Assembly (NCBI GenBank): GCA_944320685.1
Contig: CALUIK010000001.1
Span: 744,001-808,000, forward strand
Length of the DNA: 64,000 nucleotides
Origin: an uncultured Alistipes sp.
GTDB taxonomy: Bacteria > Bacteroidota > Bacteroidia > Bacteroidales > Rikenellaceae
Reading direction: 5' to 3'
Shown here: piece after piece, positions 16,518 to 24,338 of the stretch
Numbering within the stretch: the first letter of the stretch is position 1
How the letters are laid out: every line of letters begins with the position of its first letter
Made by a program: the position numbers and the translations under genes
Notes under the pieces: model-generated
Database searches by the model: none
What the model was told of the DNA's origin: nothing
What the model saw: the letters and a program-made list of their open reading frames with translations, nothing else

Positions 16518-18056
16518 TCACCTCCTGCCGAGGCTCCAGAGCCACAACGTGAAGATCGCCATCGCCGTATACGCCGCCGCCGTGGCCACGCCGCCCGCCG
16601 CGGCCTCGAAGGCCAAGGAGCCGCTTTCGGCGCACGCCGTGACCAACGCTTCAAGGCCTCCGGCTGCCGTACCCGTGACCCAAGCCGCGAGGGGCTGCAG
16701 AAACGGCACGGGGAAGAGTATCCACACGGCGGCCGCCCCGACCGCCACGCCGCTCAACAGCACCGCGGCAGGCCCCGCCGCCACGCTCCACAACGACACA
16801 GTACCGAACAGGTACGACACCAGCGGCATCGTCGCCACGCTTGCCGCCGCACCCATCGCCACTCCGCCCCAAAGCCACAGCAGGGCGCTCCGGCACCACC
16901 TTCTGAGTGCATAGGCGGTCCTTTCACCGAAACCGCGCGGCGCATTCGCCGAGGAGGGCATCACACGCCGCGCCGCCACACGGTAGAGCGGCACGCCCCA
17001 CTCGAGGATCGCCGCAACGGAGAGGAACGACAGGCGGAAACCCGCATCGTAGAGCGTCCGCGCATCGAACAGCAGCATCAGGCAGGCCGTCAGGCAGAGC
17101 GAATTGAGCGAGTCGAACCGCACCGTGGCCGCCATCGATATCTGGAACACCGAGAACATCGCCGCCGCGCGCACCACGCTCGGCGGGAACCCCGTCACGG
17201 CGGCGTAGACCCATATGGCCGCCACCGCCAGCAGGCACCGCCACACATAACCATGGCGCAACACCGGCACCCACCACAGCAGCAGGTTCACTATGACAAA
17301 GACGAAGCCCACGTGCAGGCCCGATACGGCCAGCAGGTGCGACACCCCGCCCAGCGAGTAACGGCGCCGCATCTCGGGGGTCAGGCCCGTACGGTCGCCC
17401 ACAGTCATAGCCGCCGTGACAGCCTCGGCGGCGGGGTCGAGCCCCAATCTCGAAATGCGTTCCGCTGCCACATGCCGCAGCCGCTGCGCCCACGGCAGCG
17501 TCCCTTCCGCACGGCGCATCACACGCGACGGGTCGAGGAACACCGTCCCCGCCACACCCCGACGCGACATGTAGAGCCCGTAACCGTCCGCCGCGAAGGG
17601 GCGCACCTCGCACAACGCCTCCACACGCTCGCCCTCGCCGAGCGCCACCTCGCGGGCGGCCCATATCCGCACCGCGGCGCCGCAACGCTCTACACCTCCA
17701 TCCGCGGCAAAGGCCGCAATGCGTCCCTCGGCAACGGTCTCCCCGCCACGGCGCGAAAGCACCTCGTCCACGACGATCTCCATCACCCGTTCCCCTTCGG
17801 GGGCCCGCGGCGCAGGCCGCACCTCGACGGCGCACCACCCCGCAAAAAACATCGCCGCGGCGATACATATGTCGGCCGCCGTCCAGCGCCGCAGCACAAA
17901 CGCCCCAGCAACGGATACGGCGAGGCCGGCCGCAGCTCCCCATACGGGCAGAGACCACCGGCCGGCCACCACGATACCGGCAACCAAAGGCACCAGCGCC
18001 TTGAGCATGGGCGCACGATCCGCGCGCCGCAATATGTTTTCAAACGACATGCGCAT
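16518..18056 (-). CDS. comEC: ComEC/Rec2-family membrane protein
   Basis: A 512-residue polytopic membrane protein with the ComEC competence domain. The hallmark SHLLAVSGLHVGF lies around residues 240-252, followed by multiple helices and TGFPPSVVRA. An N-terminal region with two helices and a DUF4131-like OB segment precedes it. The C-terminal metallo-beta-lactamase domain found in many ComEC proteins is absent, as is common in Bacteroidetes. ComEC forms the channel for DNA uptake in competent bacteria. The start at 18056 has a GGAGG seven bases upstream; M3 at 18050 is an alternative. Confidence 0.85.
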   Translation of the reverse strand: MRMSFENILRRADRAPMLKALVPLVAGIVVAGRWSLPVWGAAAGLAVSVAGAFVLRRWTAADICIAAAMFFAGWCAVEVRPAPRAPEGERVMEIVVDEVLSRRGGETVAEGRIAAFAADGGVERCGAAVRIWAAREVALGEGERVEALCEVRPFAADGYGLYMSRRGVAGTVFLDPSRVMRRAEGTLPWAQRLRHVAAERISRLGLDPAAEAVTAAMTVGDRTGLTPEMRRRYSLGGVSHLLAVSGLHVGFVFVIVNLLLWWVPVLRHGYVWRCLLAVAAIWVYAAVTGFPPSVVRAAAMFSVFQISMAATVRFDSLNSLCLTACLMLLFDARTLYDAGFRLSFLSVAAILEWGVPLYRVAARRVMPSSANAPRGFGERTAYALRRWCRSALLWLWGGVAMGAAASVATMPLVSYLFGTVSLWSVAAGPAAVLLSGVAVGAAAVWILFPVPFLQPLAAWVTGTAAGGLEALVTACAESGSLAFEAAAGGVATAAAYTAMAIFTLWLWSLGRR

Positions 18057-18095
18057 ACCCTCGCCTCCGATCCGCACCGTCAACGGCGCGCCGCC

Positions 18096-18860
18096 TCAAA
18101 GGAATATCCCGCACTCCCTGCGTCCGGAGCATACCTTGCCCAGCATGGCGCTCACAGCCGCCGCCTTCACGCGCGAGATCCTGCGCACGGACTTCGGGCA
18201 CACAGCCACGCAGGCCATGCATGAGATGCACCTCGCCTCGTCGACACGCTTCGGGTCCGCCGCGTCGATCGCTCCGGCGGGACAACGGCGCGCGCACGCA
18301 CCGCACCCGTCGCACGCACGCGAAGGCAACGGCACCAGCCCCACACGCTTCGACTCGCGGTAGGGACGGTTTCCGGGCAGCGGCTCCATAAGGCTGTCCG
18401 CCCCCGCATGCAGGCGTTCGGCGATACGGCGGGCATACTCCTCCAGCCGCAGCCTGTCCTCACTGTCGGGACGGCCCGCGGCATACTTGCGCACGATCGA
18501 GTGCTCGGCCACCGCCGCCACCGCCGCCACGACACGGAATCCAGCCGCTACGGCCCTGTCCTCCATCTCGACAAGCGTATCCTCGAACGCGCGGTTGCCG
18601 TAGACGCACACCAGCACGGCCCGCGCCCCGCCTCCCGAGATCGCCGACAGACGCTCCGCCGCCAGCGACGGCATGCGGCCCCCGTACGACGGGACCGCGA
18701 TTACGGCCACCTCATCCTCCGTGCACGACGCCCCGCGCCAAGCGCCGTCGCGCGCCGTGAGATCCAACGTGCGGACCTGCGCCGAAAGGACTTCGGATAC
18801 GATCCGCGCCACCCTGCGGGTACCGCCCGTAGGGCTGAAAACAATTTCGCAAACAACCAT
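18096..18860 (-). CDS. EFR1-family ferredoxin with flavodoxin-like domain
   Basis: A 254-residue protein combining a flavodoxin-like N-terminal domain (FSPTGGTRRVARIV binds FMN phosphate) with a C-terminal pair of 4Fe-4S motifs: CDGCGACARRCP and CISCMACVAVCP. This is the EFR1-type layout, a putative redox carrier in anaerobes. The start MVVCEIVFS at 18860 is used; the longer frame from 18923 lacks support. Its partner enzyme is not apparent. It lies 40 nt upstream of comEC on the same strand, with the phage cassette ending 78 bp further on the other side. Confidence 0.88.
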   Translation of the reverse strand: MVVCEIVFSPTGGTRRVARIVSEVLSAQVRTLDLTARDGAWRGASCTEDEVAVIAVPSYGGRMPSLAAERLSAISGGGARAVLVCVYGNRAFEDTLVEMEDRAVAAGFRVVAAVAAVAEHSIVRKYAAGRPDSEDRLRLEEYARRIAERLHAGADSLMEPLPGNRPYRESKRVGLVPLPSRACDGCGACARRCPAGAIDAADPKRVDEARCISCMACVAVCPKSVRRISRVKAAAVSAMLGKVCSGRRECGIFL

Positions 18861-18938
18861 AACAGCAACTTTAACATCCGGAAGTGGCCGGAGCGCCGCA
18901 ACACCCCGCCGCTTCCGAGTCATAAAATTACTAAAAAA

Positions 18939-19340
18939 TCACTCCGCGGCCAAATCGAAGCCCCGCTCCACCTCCGCACGCACGGCCGCAACGCCGTTCT
19001 CGACGTACGACATGGCCGCCACAAGGGGCACCATCACGGCGCGGTCGCGCGTGTCGACCCTCTCGTCGGGGCCGATGCCCGCCATCTCGCATACCGTGCG
19101 CACGTAGCGTCGGGTGTCGTTCTCCGAAGGCGGGGCATAGCGCCCGATCATGCCCCGCACCGTATCCAGACCGTAACGGCGGCGGTAAGTGTCCAGCAGC
19201 ACGAACATGGCGCGGTAGCCCCACTCCATCGACTCGAACTGCTTGAAGTCGGCATCGCCCGACGGCTGCACCTCCCCTCTGTACCGCACGCGCGAACGGC
19301 GTATGTTGCCCGGGTTGCGGTTGTCGAGCCCCCTACTCAT
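18939..19340 (-). CDS. Phage lysin-like/structural P5-type protein
   Basis: A 133-residue protein that begins MSRGLDNRNPGNIRRS. The NRNPGNIR motif is typical of small Bacteroidetes phage proteins annotated as structural protein P5 or as lytic transglycosylase/muramidase-like. A likely catalytic glutamate is not certain from sequence; acidic residues near the FESMEWGYRAM stretch (36-46) are candidates. It overlaps the holin gene by 8 bp and is last in the phage operon, the usual place for a lysis enzyme. Role is inferred from position. Confidence 0.7.
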   Translation of the reverse strand: MSRGLDNRNPGNIRRSRVRYRGEVQPSGDADFKQFESMEWGYRAMFVLLDTYRRRYGLDTVRGMIGRYAPPSENDTRRYVRTVCEMAGIGPDERVDTRDRAVMVPLVAAMSYVENGVAAVRAEVERGFDLAAE

Positions 19341-19758
19341 CGCCGGCCTCCTTCCTTATCCTGCCTCCGACGAGACGGCTCAGCCACCGCAGCGCCGGCG
19401 CGTCGCTTATGAGGCAGGCGTTCTCGAGGAACGACCACAACTCCACGCCGCAGACAAAGCCGCCGAAGAGCCTCGTCAGGTCGGGCGCGAAGAGCCCCGC
19501 CGTAACCGAGTCGATCATGCAGGCCATGCCCAGCGCTATTATCACGAAGCCGAGCTTCTGCACCGTGCGCCACGCCTCACGGCTCCTGAAACGCCACCGC
19601 CGTCCGGCACGGCGCGCCGATACGCGCGACGCCGCAACCCCCGTCACGAAATCGACGGCGATGAAGAGCGCGACACACCACACCAGCGGCGCCAGCGGGG
19701 CGAAAAGTGCCGCCAGCGACGCCGCACAGCCGTTAAAAAACCTGTACAAAGCCTCCAT
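19333..19758 (-). CDS. Phage holin family protein
   Basis: A 141-residue membrane protein with three hydrophobic segments (about residues 8-40, 68-92 and 95-115) separated by a basic loop (RRAGRRWRFRSREAW). The pattern, size, and VDFVTGV and GVELWSFLENAC motifs match the holin_4_1/toxin-secretion holin family. Holins permeabilise the inner membrane to release lysin. It overlaps the upstream gene by 26 bp and the downstream lysin-like gene by 8 bp, consistent with one lysis module. Confidence 0.82.
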   Translation of the reverse strand: MEALYRFFNGCAASLAALFAPLAPLVWCVALFIAVDFVTGVAASRVSARRAGRRWRFRSREAWRTVQKLGFVIIALGMACMIDSVTAGLFAPDLTRLFGGFVCGVELWSFLENACLISDAPALRWLSRLVGGRIRKEAGDE

Positions 19759-20212
19759 CGGTCATGCATCGTTTCAATACGTTGCCCCGCGGATCGTATT
19801 CGGGTATCGACGCCGCGTTCCCGTCGAGATACTCCGTCAGGCGCAGCAGCGACATGCGCGCCTGCACCCTGAGCGAACGCATCAGCTCGATGCGGGCCGA
19901 CTCGGCCGCCGCCTCGGCGAAGATGCCCGACGCCTGCGTCAGCCCAGCCTGCCCCGTACATACGTCGAGGCGCGGCTGCATCTCGAGCCGCGTGCAGGCC
20001 GCCGCCGCTGCCGCAAGATACTCCTTGGCCTCGGGGTAGCGGCCTCCGGCCACGGCACGCCACACCTCACGCCCCGCCACGGGCACTACCCACCTCTCCA
20101 CGGCCGCCGCAATGTCGGCCTCGCCTATGGCCTCGGGCGACACATATCCGCCGTCGGCGAATGCCAGCCTCACCACTTCGGCCGGCGTCACTATTCCGTT
20201 CTCCATAATCAT
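19733..20212 (-). CDS. Phage protein, possible head-tail adaptor
   Basis: A 159-residue protein, mostly helical, that I do not confidently recognise. It begins with a helical segment (TPAEVVRLAFADGG) and ends in a short non-helical tail, resembling small phage neck or DUF6712-like proteins. It lies directly after the portal gene, where head-tail connector components are often coded, and overlaps the holin gene by 26 bp. The start could be the internal Met at 20206. Function is by position only. Confidence 0.6.
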   Translation of the reverse strand: MIMENGIVTPAEVVRLAFADGGYVSPEAIGEADIAAAVERWVVPVAGREVWRAVAGGRYPEAKEYLAAAAAACTRLEMQPRLDVCTGQAGLTQASGIFAEAAAESARIELMRSLRVQARMSLLRLTEYLDGNAASIPEYDPRGNVLKRCMTDGGFVQVF

Positions 20213-20263
20213 CGGCTTTTATCACCGCGCGCAGCCACCTGCGCAGCCCGCGCGCGGCACGGT

Positions 20264-21487
20264 TCAACCTATCTTCGTCACGTTGTATTTGGTTATCTCC
20301 GAGAGGAAGGCCTGCTGCCGCTCGTCGTCGGGATCGTAGTCCAGACCGTCGGCCTTGCGCGCCTCCCACACCTTCATGTAGATGGGCTTCGACCGTGTGG
20401 GCGGACGGTTGATTATCTCCAGCGACGAGGGATCGATGCCCCCCACCTCGCGCATGAGTATGCGTACGGGCTCCATCAGCTCCTCCTGCTCGGCGAGGAT
20501 CACGGTGTTGAGCGCCACCTCGTACTCGTGCAGTATGCGTTCAGCACTGAAACCCGACGAGTAGTCCAGACCGCTCAGCGACCGGAACCACGAGTGGGCG
20601 ATGACGATGTCGCTGGTGGCCTGATCGTGCAGGCTGTTCCAGTCGCCCTCGTTGCCCGACTCGATGGGTATGAAACGCGAATTGTCGTCCTCGGCACCCT
20701 CGCGTATGACGAACATCACCTGCCCGGGGTTGCCCGCAAAGCGTTTCTCGGCCATGCGGACGATGCGTTCGGCCTCGGCCTCGCTCTCGGCCGAGGCGTC
20801 GAGCATCATCACGCCCGAAAGCTGGAAAGAGTTGTCCAGACGCGAGATGTTCCAGCGGTCGGTCTTGTAGGCTATGGCCGAGACCCCCATGCCGGCGATA
20901 TACTTCGGCACGCCGTAGTGCGAGAACATTGGCTCGTAGTCCTTGTAGTGCACCATCGCGCGCAGCGAGCCGTCGCCCTGCTCCTCGAAGGCGGGATAGA
21001 GCGGCAGCGTCACTGCCTCGCCGGCGCGGAACGCGCCCCAGTCGTGGTGCATGATTATGTGCTGCGAGTCGCGCGCCACGCGGCAGCGCGACGCATCCTG
21101 ATGGTAGAGCGCCAGAAAAGAGCGTTCGCGGTCCGTCACCACCTCCATGAAGGCGTTGCCCATCAACGCCTTATCGAAGGCCAGCCGGTGCAGCAGCGTG
21201 CGCAGCGACTCGCCGCGGCCGTTCACGCGCGCCACCATCGCCGCCAGAGGCCGCAGCGTCTCGTCGTAGGAGAAGCCCTTGCCGGCGATATAGTCCGCCT
21301 TGTCGTTTATGATGCGGCGGTGCGTGGTCGAGCGGCGCGACATGAGCGACAGTACAGCCGGCATCATGTTGTCGTCGCCCCAGCGCCAGAATTTGTCGCT
21401 CGATACCGCGCGCGGCGAGAGCGCGAAGAGCGGCTGCGGGCTGCGGTCGGCCACGGCCGCCACGCTTTTGGTTCTGTTGTTTTCCAT
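20264..21487 (-). CDS. Phage portal protein
   Basis: A 407-residue phage portal, the dodecameric ring for DNA entry and tail attachment at one capsid vertex. Supporting features are KFWRWGDDNMMPAVL, RRIINDKADYIAGKG near the N-terminus, ALMGNAFMEVV in the core, and the helical crown region SSGFSAERILHEYEVALNTVI with later EIINRPP. The gene is preceded by A-rich leader sequence, as in other members of this cassette. In most tailed phages the portal follows the terminase and precedes protease and capsid; here that order is reversed and the terminase is missing. Confidence 0.8.
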   Translation of the reverse strand: MENNRTKSVAAVADRSPQPLFALSPRAVSSDKFWRWGDDNMMPAVLSLMSRRSTTHRRIINDKADYIAGKGFSYDETLRPLAAMVARVNGRGESLRTLLHRLAFDKALMGNAFMEVVTDRERSFLALYHQDASRCRVARDSQHIIMHHDWGAFRAGEAVTLPLYPAFEEQGDGSLRAMVHYKDYEPMFSHYGVPKYIAGMGVSAIAYKTDRWNISRLDNSFQLSGVMMLDASAESEAEAERIVRMAEKRFAGNPGQVMFVIREGAEDDNSRFIPIESGNEGDWNSLHDQATSDIVIAHSWFRSLSGLDYSSGFSAERILHEYEVALNTVILAEQEELMEPVRILMREVGGIDPSSLEIINRPPTRSKPIYMKVWEARKADGLDYDPDDERQQAFLSEITKYNVTKIG

Positions 21488-21505
21488 AGCAAATTGAGAT
21501 TTTTG

Positions 21506-21985
21506 TTACAGGGAATCCTCCTCGGGCAGCTCGTCTTCACCGAGGGCGCGGGACGTGTCGCGGCATGCGAGCGTCAGCTCGGCATGCGGCTCGTCGACGG
21601 CCTTGTCCCCCGAGCGCAGCGCCAGCGACCGCAGCCGCAGCGCCTGCTCGAAACCGAAGCGCTGCGACCACCCCGCGACGATGGTCTCGCCCGAGGCCAG
21701 CACTATCCGCGCCGCCACCCCCTCGGCTCCGCACCGCGCCAGAAAATCCCCGTCGAACCACGCCTCGGCGCGGCCCAGATCGGCCCGCAGCACCAACACG
21801 TGTTCAACGCTCACGCGCCCCTCGTCGACCGAAAAGGTCTCGGTGTAGGAGCTGCCCGTGTCGGCGATCTCGACGGCCGTGCCGCCGCCCGCCGCCATCT
21901 GCCGCGGCGAGGCGAGGCCGCGCACCGCAAAGAGTTCGGCCGCGGCCACCCCGCCTACGGGTTTGTAGTTCTTGCCTCCAGACAT
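21506..21985 (-). CDS. Phage structural protein, unknown
   Basis: A 159-residue protein starting MSGGKNYKPVGG at 21985; the frame open further upstream (to 22120) runs antiparallel inside the capsid gene and is ignored. It is beta-rich, with a central EIADTGSSYTE stretch and a repeated strand pattern, which could fit a head-tail or tail-tube component. It lies between capsid and portal genes (10 and 18 nt gaps). I do not recognise a family. Confidence 0.6.
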   Translation of the reverse strand: MSGGKNYKPVGGVAAAELFAVRGLASPRQMAAGGGTAVEIADTGSSYTETFSVDEGRVSVEHVLVLRADLGRAEAWFDGDFLARCGAEGVAARIVLASGETIVAGWSQRFGFEQALRLRSLALRSGDKAVDEPHAELTLACRDTSRALGEDELPEEDSL

Positions 21986-21995
21986 TGCCTGCCGG

Positions 21996-22991
21996 TTAGA
22001 TTTCGACGTCCATGAATGCCGAGAGAAGGTCCTCGTCGAGGATCTCGCAGCCGATGGCGAAGACGGCCCTCTGGCGGTTCTCCATCTCGTCGGGGTTGTA
22101 CCACATGCGCACCTCGGCACCCGGCGTGTCGGCCGTATTCACCGCCATCACGAGGTTGCGGCGGTCGGTGAAGATACAGAAGTCGTGCGAGAGGCTCGAC
22201 TCTCCCATCGCCGGTTCGAGGTTGATCTCCATCACGGGGAAACCGTGGTAATGCAGCGGCCCGCGGCCGTGCTGCACGTCGTTGTACGCGGCGGCCCCGA
22301 ATACCTCGTCGAGATAGGCCTCATAGAGCGAATACAGCTGCGGCGAGATGAAAAACGCCGCCTGACCGTCATTGAAGAGGGCCTTCAGACGGGGGCTCGC
22401 ATTCTGTATGTGCAGGTCGAAAAGCTCCTTGATCGAATAGCTCGACATGAGTTCCGACAGGTTGTTGGCACAGTAGTGGAGCGAACCGTCCTTGATACGC
22501 TCCTCGATGATCTTCAGCAGGCCGTCGAAGCTGGTGTAGCCCGTATTGTAGGTCCCGCCCTTGTCGCCCAGCCACAGGTTCATGCGGATGCTGTCGGCGA
22601 TGGCGTTGCGGAAGAGTTCCGTCTCGGCCGCCTCGAGTTCCGTACCCGAGAGATCCTCCATGTTGACGTCGCTGCGGTTGGTGATCAGTTCGAAGATGGT
22701 CGAGAAGTAGTCGCTCGCGCTAAAGGCGTTCTCCGCCTTGACGCGGCACAGGGGTATGGTTTTCTGATAGTGGGTGCTCTTGGTGCCGCCGCTCCACTTC
22801 GACGCCTTGTCGAAGCTCTGCAGTACGTTGCCCGTGCGGTCCCACAGCTGCACCACCGTCGGCACGGGCATATTGTAGAGCACGCGCACGCCGAGCGACT
22901 CGATCGAAGGGCCGCTCAACAGCGGACGGAAGAAGATGGTTTCGAGCTCGCGGCCCGTGTAATTCTTGGGGTTTACGATCATTCCTGACAT
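21996..22991 (-). CDS. Phage major capsid protein
   Basis: A 331-residue protein interpreted as the major capsid protein. It begins MSGMIVNPKNYTGRE, contains long alpha/beta regions with FSASDYFSTIFELITNRSDVN and an E-loop-like early segment, and has the size and position (directly downstream of a ClpP-like protease-scaffold gene) expected of an HK97-like capsid protein. The HK97 fold cannot be proved from sequence alone. A leader reading AAAAAGAGAAA precedes the start at 22991; an internal Met at 22982 is an alternative. Confidence 0.72.
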   Translation of the reverse strand: MSGMIVNPKNYTGRELETIFFRPLLSGPSIESLGVRVLYNMPVPTVVQLWDRTGNVLQSFDKASKWSGGTKSTHYQKTIPLCRVKAENAFSASDYFSTIFELITNRSDVNMEDLSGTELEAAETELFRNAIADSIRMNLWLGDKGGTYNTGYTSFDGLLKIIEERIKDGSLHYCANNLSELMSSYSIKELFDLHIQNASPRLKALFNDGQAAFFISPQLYSLYEAYLDEVFGAAAYNDVQHGRGPLHYHGFPVMEINLEPAMGESSLSHDFCIFTDRRNLVMAVNTADTPGAEVRMWYNPDEMENRQRAVFAIGCEILDEDLLSAFMDVEI

Positions 22992-23059
22992 GATTTTCTC
23001 TTTTTTCGATTGTTTTACATTCCTTTGCGGCCGGCACGGCCCTGCGGCCGCGCGAAGCC

Positions 23060-23070
23060 ATGATTTACGG
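23060..23070. repeat. ATGATTTAC intergenic element, copy 1
   Basis: ATGATTTACGG in the 105-bp gap between protease and capsid genes. The same ATGATTTAC core is found at 27884-27892 in another phage intergenic gap, where it forms a palindrome GTAAAT-G-ATTTAC (27880-27892). Both copies have a GCGGCCGCGC sequence nearby. Role unknown. Confidence 0.4.
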
Positions 23071-23096
23071 CCCGCACCCCTCGGAGCGGGGCCTTG

Positions 23097-24236
23097 CTAT
23101 CGCAGCGCCGAGAAAGCGCGTGCATCGTCACTGTAGGCTCGGGCGTTCGGCTCCGAACAGAGCGGTTCGGCCGAGGGGTCCTCGACGGGCGACGTGACGC
23201 TCGGCCCGTAACGGCGCTGTCCCTCCTCGAAGGCCACCATCGAGACGGCCGCGGCATTGTGCGGGAGCCCCTTCTCCGCCGCCTGCGCCCCCTGTGACGG
23301 CGTCTCGGTGTCTTGCGCCTCGTCTGCCTTGCCGGCATCCTTCGCCGCGGCCGCGCGTCCGGCACGCTTGGCCTCGCGGCGTTCGCGCACGCGCTCCATG
23401 AAGTTGTCCCAGCAGCGCGAGAAACGGCGCGCCGCGCATTTGACGGCACTCACCGCCACGGCGGCAATGGCCTCCTCGGCAGCATCGGCCGCATCGCCGC
23501 AGGCACCTTCGCCGTCGGGACGCTTCGCCTTGGCCGACGGCATGGCTTCGCCCTGCGAGCCCGTCCCCGCGACGTCGTCCTGCGATCCCGCCGCCTCATC
23601 GCCCTTCTGCGGGGGCAGGGGCGTACCCTCGGGCAGCTCTACGCCCGTCAGCAGGCCGTCGAAGATGCGGTCGGCCAGACCCGCAGCCACCGTCTCCTCG
23701 GGCGAGAGCCAGCGGCCGCTGCCGTTGTTCTCCGACATCAGGGCCGTGAAACTCTCCTTGTCGCGGCCCGAACGCTGGGCATACAGCTCCGCCAGCCGCA
23801 TGTCGGTCTTGCGCAGCAGCTCGGCGCGCGACACCAGCGTCTCGGCGTTGCCCTCGACCGTACACTCCGAATTGTGGATCAGGTAGAGGGCGTTTGACGA
23901 GATCTCGCGGCGCCCTTCGTCGGCCGCCTGCGCTATGACCGTGGCCGCCGACGCCGTGTAACCGTAACAGCGGGTCGTGACGCGCGCCCCAAGCGACCGC
24001 AGAGCCTCGTATATGAGCAGCGCGTCGTTCACGTCGCCGCCCGTCGAGCGGATGTTCACCACCACGGCCGACGCCGCCACGCCAGCGATGCGCGCCACCT
24101 CGCGGCGGAAACTCTCGTACGTGGCCACACGGGCCTCGCCGCCACCGAACTGCCGCTCCTCGGGCATGCCTATCGTGCCCTCGATGTCGATATAACATGT
24201 CTGGGCTTCGTTTCTGATTGTGATTTTCGTTTGCAT
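23097..24236 (-). CDS. ClpP-like prohead protease with C-terminal scaffold-like region
   Basis: A 379-residue phage head maturation protease. Residues 1-200 are ClpP/S49-like: an N-terminal strand, RSTGGDVNDALLIYEALRS, catalytic S96 in YGYTASAAT and H121 in YLIHNSE. A long charged, alanine-rich tail (residues about 205-379) looks like a scaffold domain, with REAKR and coiled-coil-prone stretches, consistent with a fused protease-scaffold. It would assemble inside procapsids and then be cleaved. A 102-bp GC-rich gap separates it from the upstream tail-like gene. Confidence 0.82.
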   Translation of the reverse strand: MQTKITIRNEAQTCYIDIEGTIGMPEERQFGGGEARVATYESFRREVARIAGVAASAVVVNIRSTGGDVNDALLIYEALRSLGARVTTRCYGYTASAATVIAQAADEGRREISSNALYLIHNSECTVEGNAETLVSRAELLRKTDMRLAELYAQRSGRDKESFTALMSENNGSGRWLSPEETVAAGLADRIFDGLLTGVELPEGTPLPPQKGDEAAGSQDDVAGTGSQGEAMPSAKAKRPDGEGACGDAADAAEEAIAAVAVSAVKCAARRFSRCWDNFMERVRERREAKRAGRAAAAKDAGKADEAQDTETPSQGAQAAEKGLPHNAAAVSMVAFEEGQRRYGPSVTSPVEDPSAEPLCSEPNARAYSDDARAFSALR

Positions 24237-24338
24237 CGTTCTTTAAGGTTTTACATTTGTTTCCGGCAGTCGCGCCCGCGGCGGGCACCGCCCCGCACGC
24301 CGCCGCATGCGGAACCCGCGCGGCACGCTCCGGCCGCA

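Noticed and set aside
19409..22015. An 868-residue + strand frame in the phage region
   Set aside because: It is antisense to holin, neck and portal genes and has Arg/His-rich sequence with no recognisable domain.
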